Origin: Bradyrhizobium sp. sBnM-33
GTDB lineage: Bacteria > Pseudomonadota > Alphaproteobacteria > Rhizobiales > Xanthobacteraceae
Length of the DNA stretch: 64,000 nt
Assembly (NCBI RefSeq): GCF_032917945.1
Contig: NZ_CP136624.1
Span: 1,674,001-1,738,000, forward strand
Direction of reading: 5' to 3'
The stretch's first letter is position 1. The number at the start of each line of letters is the position of its first letter. The notes beneath the pieces were generated by a model, which saw only the letters and a program-made list of their open reading frames with translations, was not told the origin of the DNA and made no database searches. Both the position numbers and the translations under genes were made by a program. Below are positions 17,877 through 27,600 of this stretch, one piece after another.

Positions 17877-18746
17877 ATGGCGGAAAGCGAACTTGACGAG
17901 GTTTCCGGCAAGACCACCACCGGTCACCAGTGGGATGGCATCAAGGAACTCAATACACCGCTGCCGCGCTGGTGGCTGATCACCTTCTACGCCTGCATCC
18001 TGTGGGCGATCGGTTATTGGGTCGTGTACCCGGCCTGGCCGCTTCTGTGGAGCTACACCAGGGGCGCGCTCAACTATTCGACGCGCGCCGCGGTCGGCGT
18101 CGAGCTTGCAATTCTGGAAAAGATCCGCGGCGACAAGATGATTGCGCTGGGTGCTGCTTCGCTCGCCGATATCGAAAAGGATCCGGCGCTGCTGACGCTG
18201 GCGCGCGCCCGCGGCAAGGCCGCGTTCGGCGACAACTGCGCGCCGTGCCACGGCTCGGGCGGCGCCGGCGCAAAAGGCTATCCCAACCTGAACGACGACG
18301 ACTGGTTGTGGGGCGGCTCGCTCGACCAGATCGTGCAGACTATCCAATTCGGCGCGCGCTCGGGTCACACCAAGACCCATGAGGGCGCGATGCTCGCCTT
18401 CGGCAAGGATGGCATCTTGAAGCGGGACGAGATTGGCACGGTCGCCAACTATGTGCGCTCGCTCTCGGGCTTGCCGACGCGCCAGGGTTACGATGTCGCC
18501 GCCGGCGCAAAAATTTTCGCCGAGAATTGCACGAGCTGCCATGGTGAGGCGGGCAAGGGCAACCAGGAGCTCGGCGCGCCCAATCTCACTGACAAGATCT
18601 GGCTCTACGGATCGGACGAGGCGACCCTGAGTGAGACCATCACGAATGGTCGGGCCGGCGTGATGCCGGCGTGGGTGGGCCGGCTTGATCCGTCCACCAT
18701 CAAGGCGCTGGCGGTCTACGTCCACACGCTCGGCGGCGGCAAGTAG
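17877..18746 (+). CDS. fixP: cbb3-type cytochrome c oxidase subunit III (diheme)
   Basis: 289-residue diheme cytochrome c of the cbb3 oxidase. It has an N-terminal membrane helix (WWLITFYACILWAIGYWVVY) and two heme motifs, CAPCH near residue 121 and CTSCH near residue 218. The N-terminal KTTTGHQWDGIKELNTPLPRWW is typical of CcoP/FixP. It takes electrons from the bc1 complex or soluble cytochromes. Last gene of fixNOQP; only about 78 bases separate it from fixG. Confidence 0.97.
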   Translation: MAESELDEVSGKTTTGHQWDGIKELNTPLPRWWLITFYACILWAIGYWVVYPAWPLLWSYTRGALNYSTRAAVGVELAILEKIRGDKMIALGAASLADIEKDPALLTLARARGKAAFGDNCAPCHGSGGAGAKGYPNLNDDDWLWGGSLDQIVQTIQFGARSGHTKTHEGAMLAFGKDGILKRDEIGTVANYVRSLSGLPTRQGYDVAAGAKIFAENCTSCHGEAGKGNQELGAPNLTDKIWLYGSDEATLSETITNGRAGVMPAWVGRLDPSTIKALAVYVHTLGGGK

Positions 18747-18772
18747 CGGAGCAAAGGGAAGCGGCGTTGGGT

Positions 18773-18786
18773 TTGCGCTGGATCAA
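18773..18786 (+). promoter_or_regulatory. FixK-type box upstream of fixG
   Basis: TTGCG-CTGG-ATCAA, with two departures in the first half-site. A start site about 41 bases from the centre would fall only about 4 bases before ATG 18825. Either the true start site is nearer the box, translation starts with a very short leader, or fixGHIS is read mainly from fixNOQP. Confidence 0.5.
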
Positions 18787-18824
18787 CCCGGCAGAGAGGG
18801 AGGAGACTAAGAGAGCACGGGCCC

Positions 18825-20288
18825 ATGAACAAAATCATCCAAACAGACCCCGACCAAGTCGAAGATGTTGGGCCGCTTTACGCGGCCCGCAAGAACGTCT
18901 ACCCGCAGAGTGTTTTTGGCACCTTCCGTCGGATCAAATGGGGCCTGATGGCGTTCTGCCTGGGCGTCTACTACTTGCTGCCCTTCGTGCGCTGGAATCG
19001 CGGCCTTGGCGCCCCAGATCAGGCGGTGCTGATCGATCTGCCGAACAGTCGCTTCTATTTCTTTTTCATCGAGCTGTGGCCGCAGGAGGTCTATTACTTC
19101 ACCGGCCTCCTGATCATCGCCGCGCTCACACTATTCCTGATGAATTCGGTCGGCGGCCGCATCTGGTGCGGCTATCTGTGCCCGCAAACGGTCTGGACCG
19201 ACCTGTTCTATGCGGTCGAGCGCCTGATCGAGGGCGACCGGCGCGAGCGCATGAGGAAGGCGGCTTCCGCCGATCCCCTAAAACTCGGGCGCGTCTCCGA
19301 AATCGTGCTCAAGCATTCGATCTGGCTCTTGATCGCCTGGTGGACGGGCGGCGCATGGGTGCTCTATTTCACCGACGCGCCGACGCTGGTGAAGGAGCTC
19401 GTCACCTTCCAGGCGCCGGCGATCGCCTATATCTGGATCGCGATCCTCACCGCCACGACCTATCTGCTCGCCGGCTTCATGCGCGAGCAGGTCTGCGTCT
19501 ACATGTGCCCCTGGCCGCGTATCCAGGCGGCGCTGACCGACGAATGGGCGCTGAACGTCACCTATCGCTACGACCGCGGCGAAAAGCGCATGTCGGTAAA
19601 GAAGGCGAACGAGCTGCGGGCGCTCGGCCTGCCTGCCGGCGACTGCGTCGATTGCTATCAATGCGTGGCGGCCTGCCCGACCGGCATCGATATCCGCAAT
19701 GGCCCGCAGATCGATTGCATCCAGTGCGGCCTGTGCATCGATGCATGCGACAACGTGATGAAGAAGATCGGCGGGCCGACTCGGCTGATCGGCTACGACA
19801 ATGACATTAACATCCAGCGCCGGATGGCCGGCGAGCCGCCGATCTACCGCATCGTGCGGCCACGCACGATCATCTACACCGCGCTGATCGCACTCGTCGG
19901 TGGGATCATGCTGTATGCGTTGCTCACCCGTTCGCTGCTCGACATCAACGTGCTGCACGATCGCAACCCTGTCGCGGTGAAGCTTAGCGACGGCTCGATC
20001 CGCAACGCCTACACGGTCCGTTTGCTCAACAAGCGCGGTTTTGACCGCGTGGTGACGATCGACGTCGATGGTCCGCAGGATGCCGTTCTCCACGTAGTGG
20101 GCGACGATTCGATCACGCCCGACCGGCCAATGGTCGTGCTCGGGCGCGACGGCACCACAGAATTGCGTGTGCTGGTGACTGCTCCGTCGGAGAAGAATAC
20201 CGAAAAATCGATCCCGACTAAATTCCGGATCACCGATATCGGTCTCGGCGAGGTCGCTTCCGCGATCGACAATTTCGTCTCGCCATGA
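18825..20288 (+). CDS. fixG: Membrane ferredoxin-type cytochrome c oxidase assembly protein
   Basis: 487-residue CcoG/RdxA-family protein with about five membrane helices and two [4Fe-4S] motifs around residues 273-310 (CVDCYQCVAACPTG and CIQCGLCIDACD). The C-terminal domain is immunoglobulin-like. It is needed for cbb3 oxidase biogenesis, probably reducing copper for delivery by FixI. The NPxG-type N-terminus and WCGYLCPQTVW motif are present. First gene of fixGHIS; its stop overlaps the fixH ATG. Confidence 0.95.
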   Translation: MNKIIQTDPDQVEDVGPLYAARKNVYPQSVFGTFRRIKWGLMAFCLGVYYLLPFVRWNRGLGAPDQAVLIDLPNSRFYFFFIELWPQEVYYFTGLLIIAALTLFLMNSVGGRIWCGYLCPQTVWTDLFYAVERLIEGDRRERMRKAASADPLKLGRVSEIVLKHSIWLLIAWWTGGAWVLYFTDAPTLVKELVTFQAPAIAYIWIAILTATTYLLAGFMREQVCVYMCPWPRIQAALTDEWALNVTYRYDRGEKRMSVKKANELRALGLPAGDCVDCYQCVAACPTGIDIRNGPQIDCIQCGLCIDACDNVMKKIGGPTRLIGYDNDINIQRRMAGEPPIYRIVRPRTIIYTALIALVGGIMLYALLTRSLLDINVLHDRNPVAVKLSDGSIRNAYTVRLLNKRGFDRVVTIDVDGPQDAVLHVVGDDSITPDRPMVVLGRDGTTELRVLVTAPSEKNTEKSIPTKFRITDIGLGEVASAIDNFVSP

Positions 20289-20806
20289 GAACAAGTGGAG
20301 CTGTCGTGAACAGAGCCAGTGCATCGCCAAAGCCGCTCACCGGCCGCAAGGTGCTTTTCATGCTGCTTGCGTTCTTTGGCGTCGTCATCGGCGTCAACCT
20401 CACCATGATAAGGCTTGCTTCCATGACGCTGCCCGGCACCGAGGTCGACAGCGCCTATGCGGCGAGCCTTGCCTATGAGAAGGAGATCGCCGCCGCACGC
20501 GAGCAGGATGCACGCAGCTGGAAGGTGGACGCGCATCTTGCGCGCAGTGCGGACGGGGACACGGCGCTGGAAGTCAAGGCACGCGACGGGAGCGGAAAGG
20601 CGCTGACCGGACTGAAATTCACCGGTCGCCTGGAGCGGCCGACCGACCGGCGGGCGGACCGGGTGATCGCGCTGTTGGAGGTGACAGGCGGCATTTATCG
20701 GGGCAGCGGCGGCGCCGTCGGACCGGGGCAATGGAATCTGGTGCTGGAAAGCGAAGCCGACGGCCGGCGTCTGTTCATGTCTAGGAACCGCGTGGTACTG
20801 AACTAG
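20285..20806 (+). CDS. fixH: cbb3 oxidase assembly protein FixH
   Basis: 173-residue protein with one N-terminal membrane helix (VLFMLLAFFGVVIGVNLTMI) and a periplasmic FixH domain with LPGTEVDSAYAASLAYEKEI. It works with FixI in copper handling for the cbb3 oxidase. ATG 20285 overlaps the fixG stop (ATGA). A GTG at 20306 just before the conserved region is an alternative start. Confidence 0.93.
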   Translation: MRTSGAVVNRASASPKPLTGRKVLFMLLAFFGVVIGVNLTMIRLASMTLPGTEVDSAYAASLAYEKEIAAAREQDARSWKVDAHLARSADGDTALEVKARDGSGKALTGLKFTGRLERPTDRRADRVIALLEVTGGIYRGSGGAVGPGQWNLVLESEADGRRLFMSRNRVVLN

Positions 20807-20817
20807 GGGAACGCGTC

Positions 20818-23010
20818 ATGCAGGCGACACGGGACTTTTCGCATTATGTTAAGCATCTCGGCTCCGGAGTGGCGCATATTGACCTCGCTGTCGAAGGCAT
20901 CAGCTGCGCCGGCTGCATCTCGAAGATCGAGCGTGGCCTTTCAGCCATCCCGGACGTGACGCTGGCGCGCGTCAACCTGACCGACCGCCGTGTCGCGCTG
21001 GAGTGGAAGGAGGGCGCGCTCGATCCGGCGCGCTTCATCGATTGCCTGGTCGAGCTCGGCTACAAGGCCTATCCGTTCGAGGCTGTCACCGCTGAAGCGG
21101 CAGAGGCCGAGAACTCCCGCTTCCTGCTGCGCTGCCTGGGCGTTGCGGCGTTCGCGACCATGAACGTCATGATGCTGTCGATCCCGGTGTGGTCCGGTAA
21201 TGTCAGCGACATGCTACCAGAGCAGCGCGATTTCTTCCATTGGATATCGGCGCTGATCGCGCTGCCGGCCGCGGCCTATGCCGGTCAGCCCTTCTTCCGC
21301 TCCGCCTTCAACGCGCTGCGCAGCGGCAACGTCAACATGGATGTGCCGATCAGCATCGGCGTCATCCTGGCGCTCGCGACCTCGATCGTCGAGACCATCG
21401 GCCATGCCGAGCACGCCTATTTCGACGCGGCGATCATGCTGCTCACCTTCCTCCTGATCGGGCGCTATCTCGAACAGAACATGCAGCGGCGAACCCGCGC
21501 GGTGGCCGGCAATCTCGCCGCTCTGAAGGCCGAGACGGCGACCAAGTTCGTCGGTCCAGACGAGATCTCCGTGGTGCCGGCCGCAGCGGTCAAGGCCGGC
21601 GACATCGTTCTGCTGCGGCCCGGCGAGCGTTCGGCGATCGATGGCAGGGTCATCGACGGCAGGTCGGAGATCGACCAGAGCCTGATCACGGGGGAGACGT
21701 CGCATGCGGCGGTCAAGCCGGGCAGTGCGGTCTACGCCGGCTCGCTCAACATCTCCGGCTCCTTGCGCATGCGCGTTTCCGCCGCCTCCGAAGGCACGCT
21801 GCTTGCGGACATCCAGCGGCTGCTTGATCACGCCGCGCAGGTGCGCTCGCGCTATGTGCAACTTGCCGACCGTGCCTCGCGCCTCTACGCACCGGTGGTG
21901 CACGCGACGGCCTTCCTGACCATGATCGGCTGGTTGATCGCCGGCGCCAGCGTCCATGACGCCATTATCACCGCGATCGCCGTTCTGATCATCACCTGTC
22001 CCTGTGCGCTGGGGCTTGCGATCCCGACGGTGCAGACAGTGGCGTCGGGCGCGATGTTCCGCGCTGGCGTGCTGCTCAATTCGGGTGATGCCATCGAGCG
22101 CGTCGCCGAGATCGACCGTATCATCTTCGACAAGACGGGAACGCTGACGTTACCTGAGCTCGATGTGGTGAACTCGGCGGCCGTGCCCGCCGATGTGTTC
22201 GAGCTCGCGGGCCGGCTTGCGCTGGCGAGCCATCACCCCGTCGCCTCGGCGCTGGCGCGCGCGGCCGGCGCGAAATCGCCGCTGCCCGGGATCACGGAAC
22301 AGCCGGGGCAGGGCGTTCGCGGCGTTCTTAAAGGTGAAGAGGTGAGGCTTGGAAGTCCAACTTTCTGCAAGGCCGATGATCTCGCGAACGAACTCCTGAG
22401 CCGCGATCCCGAGGTTTCCGTCGTTGCCTTCGCGCGTGGTGAAAAACGTTATGTGTTCGCGGTCTGCCAGAGCCTGCGGCCGGACGCGCGCGCGGTCATC
22501 GCGGCGCTGCAGAAGCGTGGCGTGGCGGTAGAAATTGTTTCCGGTGACCGCGAGCCGGCGGTGCGCGCCGCGGCTGAGATGCTTCAAATCCCCGAATGGC
22601 GCGCCGGCGTCACGCCCGCCGACAAGATCGCCCGGATCGGGGAACTGAAGCGGCAGGGTTTTAAAGTCATGATGGTCGGCGATGGGCTCAACGATGCGCC
22701 GTCGCTGGCGGCGGCGCATGTCTCGATGTCGCCGATCTCGGCGGCGCATTTGAGCCAGGCGACGGCCGATCTCGTCTTCCTCGGCAACCGCCTCGCGCCG
22801 GTGATTGCCGCGGTAGACCATTCGCGGAAAGCGTTGCGCCTGATGCGGCAGAACCTCTATCTCGCGGTCGGCTACAATTGCCTCGCCGTGCCGATCGCCA
22901 TTCTGGGCTTCGTGACGCCTCTGATCGCGGCCGCCGCGATGTCGGGCTCCTCGATCCTGGTGATGCTGAATGCGCTGCGTGCGCGACCTCTCCCGCAGGA
23001 GAATCTGTGA
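20818..23010 (+). CDS. fixI: Copper-translocating P1B-type ATPase
   Basis: 730-residue heavy-metal P-type ATPase of the FixI/CopA2 type that exports copper for cbb3 oxidase assembly. An N-terminal metal-binding domain carries CAGC (Cys30, Cys33). The transmembrane metal site CPCALG is near residue 394, the phosphorylation motif DKTGTLT near 438, an SHHP motif near residue 471, and GDGLNDAPSL near 620. Length is normal for FixI. The stop overlaps the start of fixS. Confidence 0.96.
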   Translation: MQATRDFSHYVKHLGSGVAHIDLAVEGISCAGCISKIERGLSAIPDVTLARVNLTDRRVALEWKEGALDPARFIDCLVELGYKAYPFEAVTAEAAEAENSRFLLRCLGVAAFATMNVMMLSIPVWSGNVSDMLPEQRDFFHWISALIALPAAAYAGQPFFRSAFNALRSGNVNMDVPISIGVILALATSIVETIGHAEHAYFDAAIMLLTFLLIGRYLEQNMQRRTRAVAGNLAALKAETATKFVGPDEISVVPAAAVKAGDIVLLRPGERSAIDGRVIDGRSEIDQSLITGETSHAAVKPGSAVYAGSLNISGSLRMRVSAASEGTLLADIQRLLDHAAQVRSRYVQLADRASRLYAPVVHATAFLTMIGWLIAGASVHDAIITAIAVLIITCPCALGLAIPTVQTVASGAMFRAGVLLNSGDAIERVAEIDRIIFDKTGTLTLPELDVVNSAAVPADVFELAGRLALASHHPVASALARAAGAKSPLPGITEQPGQGVRGVLKGEEVRLGSPTFCKADDLANELLSRDPEVSVVAFARGEKRYVFAVCQSLRPDARAVIAALQKRGVAVEIVSGDREPAVRAAAEMLQIPEWRAGVTPADKIARIGELKRQGFKVMMVGDGLNDAPSLAAAHVSMSPISAAHLSQATADLVFLGNRLAPVIAAVDHSRKALRLMRQNLYLAVGYNCLAVPIAILGFVTPLIAAAAMSGSSILVMLNALRARPLPQENL

Positions 23011-23198
23011 TGGAGGTGATCGTGTTCCTGGTGCCGCTGGCGCTCTTGCTCGGCCTGTTCGGGCTGCTCGGATTTCTGTGGTCCCTCAAGAACGGCCAAT
23101 ATGACGATCTCGAGGGAGCCGCCTGGCGCGCGATTTCTGACGACGACGAAACGCAGGCTCCACGCCGCGTCGAGCTGAGGTCGGAATCGCGACCGTAA
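23010..23198 (+). CDS. fixS: cbb3 oxidase maturation protein FixS
   Basis: 62-residue protein with one N-terminal membrane helix (VFLVPLALLLGLFGLLGFLW) followed by NGQYDDLEGAAWRAI, the conserved FixS/CcoS signature. It is required for a cbb3 oxidase that contains heme and copper. The ATG overlaps the fixI TGA by one base. Last gene of fixGHIS. Confidence 0.94.
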   Translation: MEVIVFLVPLALLLGLFGLLGFLWSLKNGQYDDLEGAAWRAISDDDETQAPRRVELRSESRP

Positions 23199-23234
23199 TG
23201 CCTCGTCGTTGCGCGTCCCGGGATGCTTCCAATT

Positions 23235-23248
23235 TTGATCTGACGCAA
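23235..23248 (+). promoter_or_regulatory. FixK-type box upstream of the DUF6455 gene
   Basis: TTGAT-CTGA-CGCAA. One half-site is perfect; the other is CGCAA, the mirror of the TTGCG half-site before fixG. A start site about 41 bases from its centre (near 23283) leaves a 24-base leader to ATG 23307, which contains GGGAGGG. Confidence 0.6.
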
Positions 23249-23306
23249 TACGGTCGGCTATTCGCCCCGCATACTTGACGTGCTCAAACCGTACCGGGAG
23301 GGTACT

Positions 23307-23756
23307 ATGGCATCGGCTATAAGAAAGGAATCGATCGGAGGTAGGCTCATGGGCAGGTTTTCGGAGTGGCTCGGCCGGCTCCGTGATACCGCCGACCTCC
23401 GCGCCCTTGGAGCCGCCGAGCTCGATTGCATCGCGCGCGACCTTCGCGTCTCACCGACCGAGCTCGAAACCCTCACTTACCGTGGGCGGCGCGGCGCTGA
23501 TGAGCTGTCGGGACTACTCAAGGCGCTCGGCATCGACGAGACGGCCATTGCGCGCAAGGAGCCGGGCGTGCTGCGCGACATGACGCTGGTGTGTGCACTG
23601 TGCGCCGAAAAGACCCGATGCAACCGCGAGATAGAGGCGGAAACAACGGCGCAGCATCTTCATGAATACTGCGCCAACAGCTACACGATCGATGCGCTGC
23701 GGACGAAGCCAAAGCCAGATGCGATGGATCTCGTTCGTGGTCCGAGCTGCTGCTGA
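23307..23756 (+). CDS. DUF6455-type protein with a conserved cysteine set
   Basis: 149-residue protein. The middle (LGAAELDCIARDLRVSPTEL, LLKALGIDETAI) and the cysteine pattern CALCAEKTRC followed later by HEYCANSYTID match the short DUF6455-type proteins of Bradyrhizobium and relatives. The four cysteines may bind a metal or Fe-S cluster. ATG 23307 has GGGAGGG upstream; ATG 23349 with GGAGGT is a second possibility. A FixK-type box and its position right after fixGHIS imply microaerobic expression. Molecular function is unknown. Confidence 0.75.
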   Translation: MASAIRKESIGGRLMGRFSEWLGRLRDTADLRALGAAELDCIARDLRVSPTELETLTYRGRRGADELSGLLKALGIDETAIARKEPGVLRDMTLVCALCAEKTRCNREIEAETTAQHLHEYCANSYTIDALRTKPKPDAMDLVRGPSCC

Positions 23757-23789
23757 CAAGCTACAAATGGTCTAAGGGCCTCTCGGTCT

Positions 23790-25143
23790 TTAAACCGCGC
23801 GACTGTGCACGCCTGTTGACCGCGAAAGGTGAGCATCAAACGCTGAGGCGACGCTACGCACCAGGAATTCCGATCCTTCGCTGACGGTTAGCCGACCTTG
23901 AGACATTGTCGCGACTCCGTCGGCTAAAAGCCGGTCGATTCGGGCGCGATCGACGACTGCTGTCCGTGGATCCCGACGATGGATGCGGGATATCTGCTCC
24001 AGGTCAACGGTCAAATCGCACATGACCCGCTCGATGATATCAGCGCGGAAAAGGTCATCCTCGGTGAAAGCATAACCCTTCACCGTGGCTAGCCGGCCCT
24101 CCGCGATGCGGTTCAGGTAGTCGCGGATGGCCACCACGTTCTGGACAAAGCCGTGTGGCATCCGACCGATCGCGCTCGCCCCGAGGCCGATGAGTGTGTC
24201 AGCGCCGTCATCGGTGTAGCCCTGGAAATTGCGCCGCAATCGGCCATCGCGCTGCGCCGTCGCGAGCGCATCGTCTGGGAGCGCGAAGTGATCCAACCCG
24301 ATGCGCACATACCCCGCGTCCTGAGGGGCCTCTGCGATGGTCTCGGACTGAACGTGTCGCTCGACACTATCAGGTAAGCTCTCCTCCGCGATCTTGCGCT
24401 GATGCTTCTTGAATGATGGGACGTGCGCGTAGCCGAACACCGAAAAGCCGTTCGGGGCGCAATTCGACGCACTTGGCAATGCTGTCTAGACAAGAGCTTA
24501 CCGTCTGAAAAGGAAGACCATAGAGAAGGTCGAAGTTGATCCCCCGCACACCTGCCCGGCGAAGCCTTTCGACTGCAGCGGCCGTCTGCTCGAAGCTTTG
24601 CAATCTATTTATTGTGCGCTGCACTCTTGGGTCGAAGCTCTGGACTGCGAGGCTCGCGCGGGTGACCCCGCAGTATTCTAAAGCCTGCGTCAGGTCGTTG
24701 GTCAGAGTTCGCGGATCGACCTCAACGGCAATCTCGGCATCCGGAACCACGAAAAAGATACAGCGCAAGGCGTAAGCGAGATCGACGAGCAGTTGCGGAG
24801 CCATGATGGTCGGAGTGCCCCCGCCGAAGTGCAGATGCGCGACCGGCAGGCTTTTCTCTATCGTGTCCGCGACTAGTTGCGCCTTCCGACGCAAAGCTGC
24901 GACGAACGCGGCGATCGGCTCTTCGTGCTCGGCCACCGATGTATGGCATCCGCAGTACCAGCACATTGAGCGACAGAAAGGTATGTGAAAATAGAGCGAG
25001 ACGGGTCGGTGGGCCGAAACCGATCTGAGCCAATGCCGATACACCTTCTCGCCGATTGCAGAAGAGAAGTGCGGGGCTGCTGGATAGCTGGTGTACCGTG
25101 GGAGCTTGTCTTGCCCGTAGATGTCAGCCAAATCCGATCGCAT
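23790..25143 (-). pseudogene. hemN: Oxygen-independent coproporphyrinogen III oxidase, frameshifted
   Basis: Radical-SAM HemN makes protoporphyrinogen without oxygen. The N-terminal part has KLPRYTSYP, FCRSMCWYCGC (CxxxCxxC cluster), HFGGGTPT and NFDLLYGLP. The C-terminal part has VFGYAHVPSFKKHQRKI and NFQGYTDDGADTLIGLG. They lie in different frames: the A4 run at 24443-24446 (TTTT in the coding strand) has one base more than the family sequence RPERLSVFGYAHVP requires. Corrected length would be about 450 residues, normal for HemN. Start ATG 25143 has GGGGGGA upstream. It may be a true lesion or a homopolymer error; bradyrhizobia often carry a second hemN. Confidence 0.85.
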
Positions 25144-25209
25144 ATTCGAGTTCCCCCCATTCCTAGCCACATAACAGCCTAGCGCCAACTGGACTTTGCG
25201 CTGGGTCAG

Positions 25210-26674
25210 GGAGTATGACCGGCGAGATCAGCGATTCAAAGCCAATGGGCTTGATCGTCAAGGTTGTCGTTGGTAGTGTTCTAAATCACCGGGAAACTAT
25301 CAATTTGGGAATGTTTTTCGATGGCTCCCCGACAGGTTGTCTGCTGCATTGTCGCATCCCGGATACAAAAATCCGGATACGGAGCAGCGTGCACTTCTAA
25401 TCGGATTGGACGCTACCGAAAGAACTATTGAAGGTGATCACTCCTTTCAGCGAGTAGGGAACTGCACTTTTCAGCGTCGCTACGCTCTGGCGCAAGCCCT
25501 GCTTCCTGCTCACCGTGAACGTTACCGCTGCGTCTGGCGCAGGAGGAAGTGGACTAAATCTCAGCGACCGCAATGCCGCTGGTCGCCGAGAACATCGCCA
25601 TGCATCCGATGATTGGCGCCGACATGGCGTTCGGCGTCTCCGAAAATGCGCGCGTATAGTTCATAGGCGTTCCAATTTGCATTCACGCGAAGGATAGGCA
25701 GATGCGTGGAAACTTGACGACCGAAAAAGCCCGACGCACTTTGCAAGGGGGAAGCAAGAGGTGCGTCGGGCTGCAACCTGGAGGTTGCGGGCATCGGCAC
25801 GGGTGAACGTCCGTGTCCACGCCCAACATCATCTTTGCAAATGACGTGCCGCTCGAAGGCTGTCGATGATGTGCGTCTAGTCGGCCCGGGGCACGGCCGC
25901 GCGATATTCTTGGATTGAGAATAGTGTCGCAATTACCACGTTGCCGAGTGAGACTTTGTCGGCCATCAAACAATCATGGGCCATGATGAGCCGGGTGCCT
26001 CGCCGTTTGCGAGCCGTGTCCGTGCAAGCCTCGATGATTACCTTCGCACCAGCCGTCGGCCAACGCGCCCCCTCAGAGGTCTTTCGCGGTTGAAGCCCTA
26101 AACGCGCAATTGTGAGATTTCCGCGGCGTGCCCTGGCTGATCCGTAAAAGCAGCGCAAGCCCGCAGCGGGCCTTGCAGGTGGGAAAAGGGCCGAGGCCGC
26201 GCAAAAAAGTCGGCCACCGCGAGGTCTTGATAGAATAGATTGCTATGAGGCCAGAGCTTACGCTGGGTCATCAGAGCGTCCGGCGCGAACGACGCGATTT
26301 AGATCAAGGCCGCTGAACGCATGTCTTTATGTATCAACAGTATAAATGCATCCCATCAAAACAATCGATTTCACCAATTTTACGGAATGCTGCATAGAAA
26401 AAGCGCATAGTCTGGTGCAAATGGCCGCACACACTCGGCGTCATTTCCGTCGTGGATGACGATCAGTCGGCGGGTGTAGCATTGACGGACAGCCTCTTTT
26501 CCGTGGGTCCATCTCAGAAGCATGATCTTGGTGACCGTCCTAAGATTACGTGAGGGAAGAACTGACGCCGTTGTCGACCTTCCCGCGCAGCGTTGGGCCG
26601 AATTCCCTGAATAGAGCAGAAGGAAGCGAAGCCAGATTTCATTTGGAACGGATATCGGCCTTCCCGTGGCTAAA
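25210..26674. other. Long gap with no intact gene
   Basis: Nearly 1.5 kb upstream of hemN with only short frames. One minus-strand frame (25877-26158) faintly resembles an acyltransferase hexapeptide protein and is listed separately. No transposase, tRNA or conserved ORF recognised. Base composition is less GC-rich than the flanking fix and cob genes. Confidence 0.5.
25877..26158 (-). pseudogene. Possible relic of an LpxA-like hexapeptide acyltransferase
   Basis: The 93-codon frame contains LGLQPRKTSEGARW, AKVIIEACTDTARKRRGTRL and MAHDCLMADKVSLGNVVIA. These can be laid against the GLEPQD...I.RE..T..RGT...MA..H.AHDC..G..V..AN blocks of UDP-N-acetylglucosamine acyltransferase. Spacing is compressed and the rest of the protein is absent. 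This is a weak, motif-level resemblance. Confidence 0.25.
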
Positions 26675-26732
26675 GTTAACGGCGAATGCCCTCGCCGTAA
26701 ATGAACCGTCGGCACCCTCCCTCTGCCGACGG

Positions 26733-26799
26733 AAGCTGGTGCGATGTGTAACAGCGTCGCTCCTCCCAGACTGACTTCCGCCCGGCCGCCGAAAGGGGG
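26733..26799 (+). repeat. Repeat copy A, 3' part of the small RNA candidate
   Basis: From AAGCTGGTGCGATGTGTA through GGCCGCCGAAAGGGG this segment matches 51223-51289 at roughly nine of ten positions, in the same orientation. Copy A is followed by a complete terminator; copy B is not. Confidence 0.85.
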
Positions 26800-26812
26800 C
26801 CGGGCATTTTTT
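26780..26812 (+). terminator. Intrinsic terminator of the small RNA candidate
   Basis: Stem GCCCGGCC (26780-26787) / GGCCGGGC (26798-26805), then A and six Ts (26807-26812). Strong plus-strand rho-independent terminator with no protein gene in front of it. Confidence 0.85.
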
Positions 26813-27423
<611 letters not shown>

Positions 27424-27600
27424 AAAAACATCGCGGCCCGGGTCTGCAGTGCCAGACAAACCAGTGTGGGGCCAATATCTAGCCGAGAGGAATCTAACGT
27501 TGCCTTCGGCCAATCGCCAGGTCGTTAGTCCTGGTTGGTTGACCTACACGACGTTAACACGCGACGGAAGGCTCCGGGTGGAAACTTGAAATTCTGGGCG

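Larger units (their letters stand above)
26675..26812 (+). ncRNA. Candidate structured small RNA with C-rich anti-Shine-Dalgarno loops
   Basis: Ordered hairpins without a coding frame. ACGGCGA / TCGCCGT (7 bp) spans 26679-26698. CCGTCGGCA / TGCCGACGG (perfect 9 bp) with loop CCCTCCCTC spans 26706-26732. A GCGA...TCGC element spans 26741-26760, then single-stranded TCCTCCCAGACTGACTTCC, then an intrinsic terminator at 26780-26812. Two exposed CCUCCC segments, one in a hairpin loop, are the hallmark of alphaproteobacterial small RNAs that pair with ribosome binding sites. The 5' end is estimated from the first hairpin. The downstream 67 bases recur at 51223-51289. Confidence 0.6.

Noticed and set aside
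25196..25209. FixK-like site TTGCG-CTGG-GTCAG upstream of hemN
   Set aside because: Spacing to the hemN ATG fits and it resembles the fixG box, but four of ten half-site positions deviate, so I did not list it as a feature.
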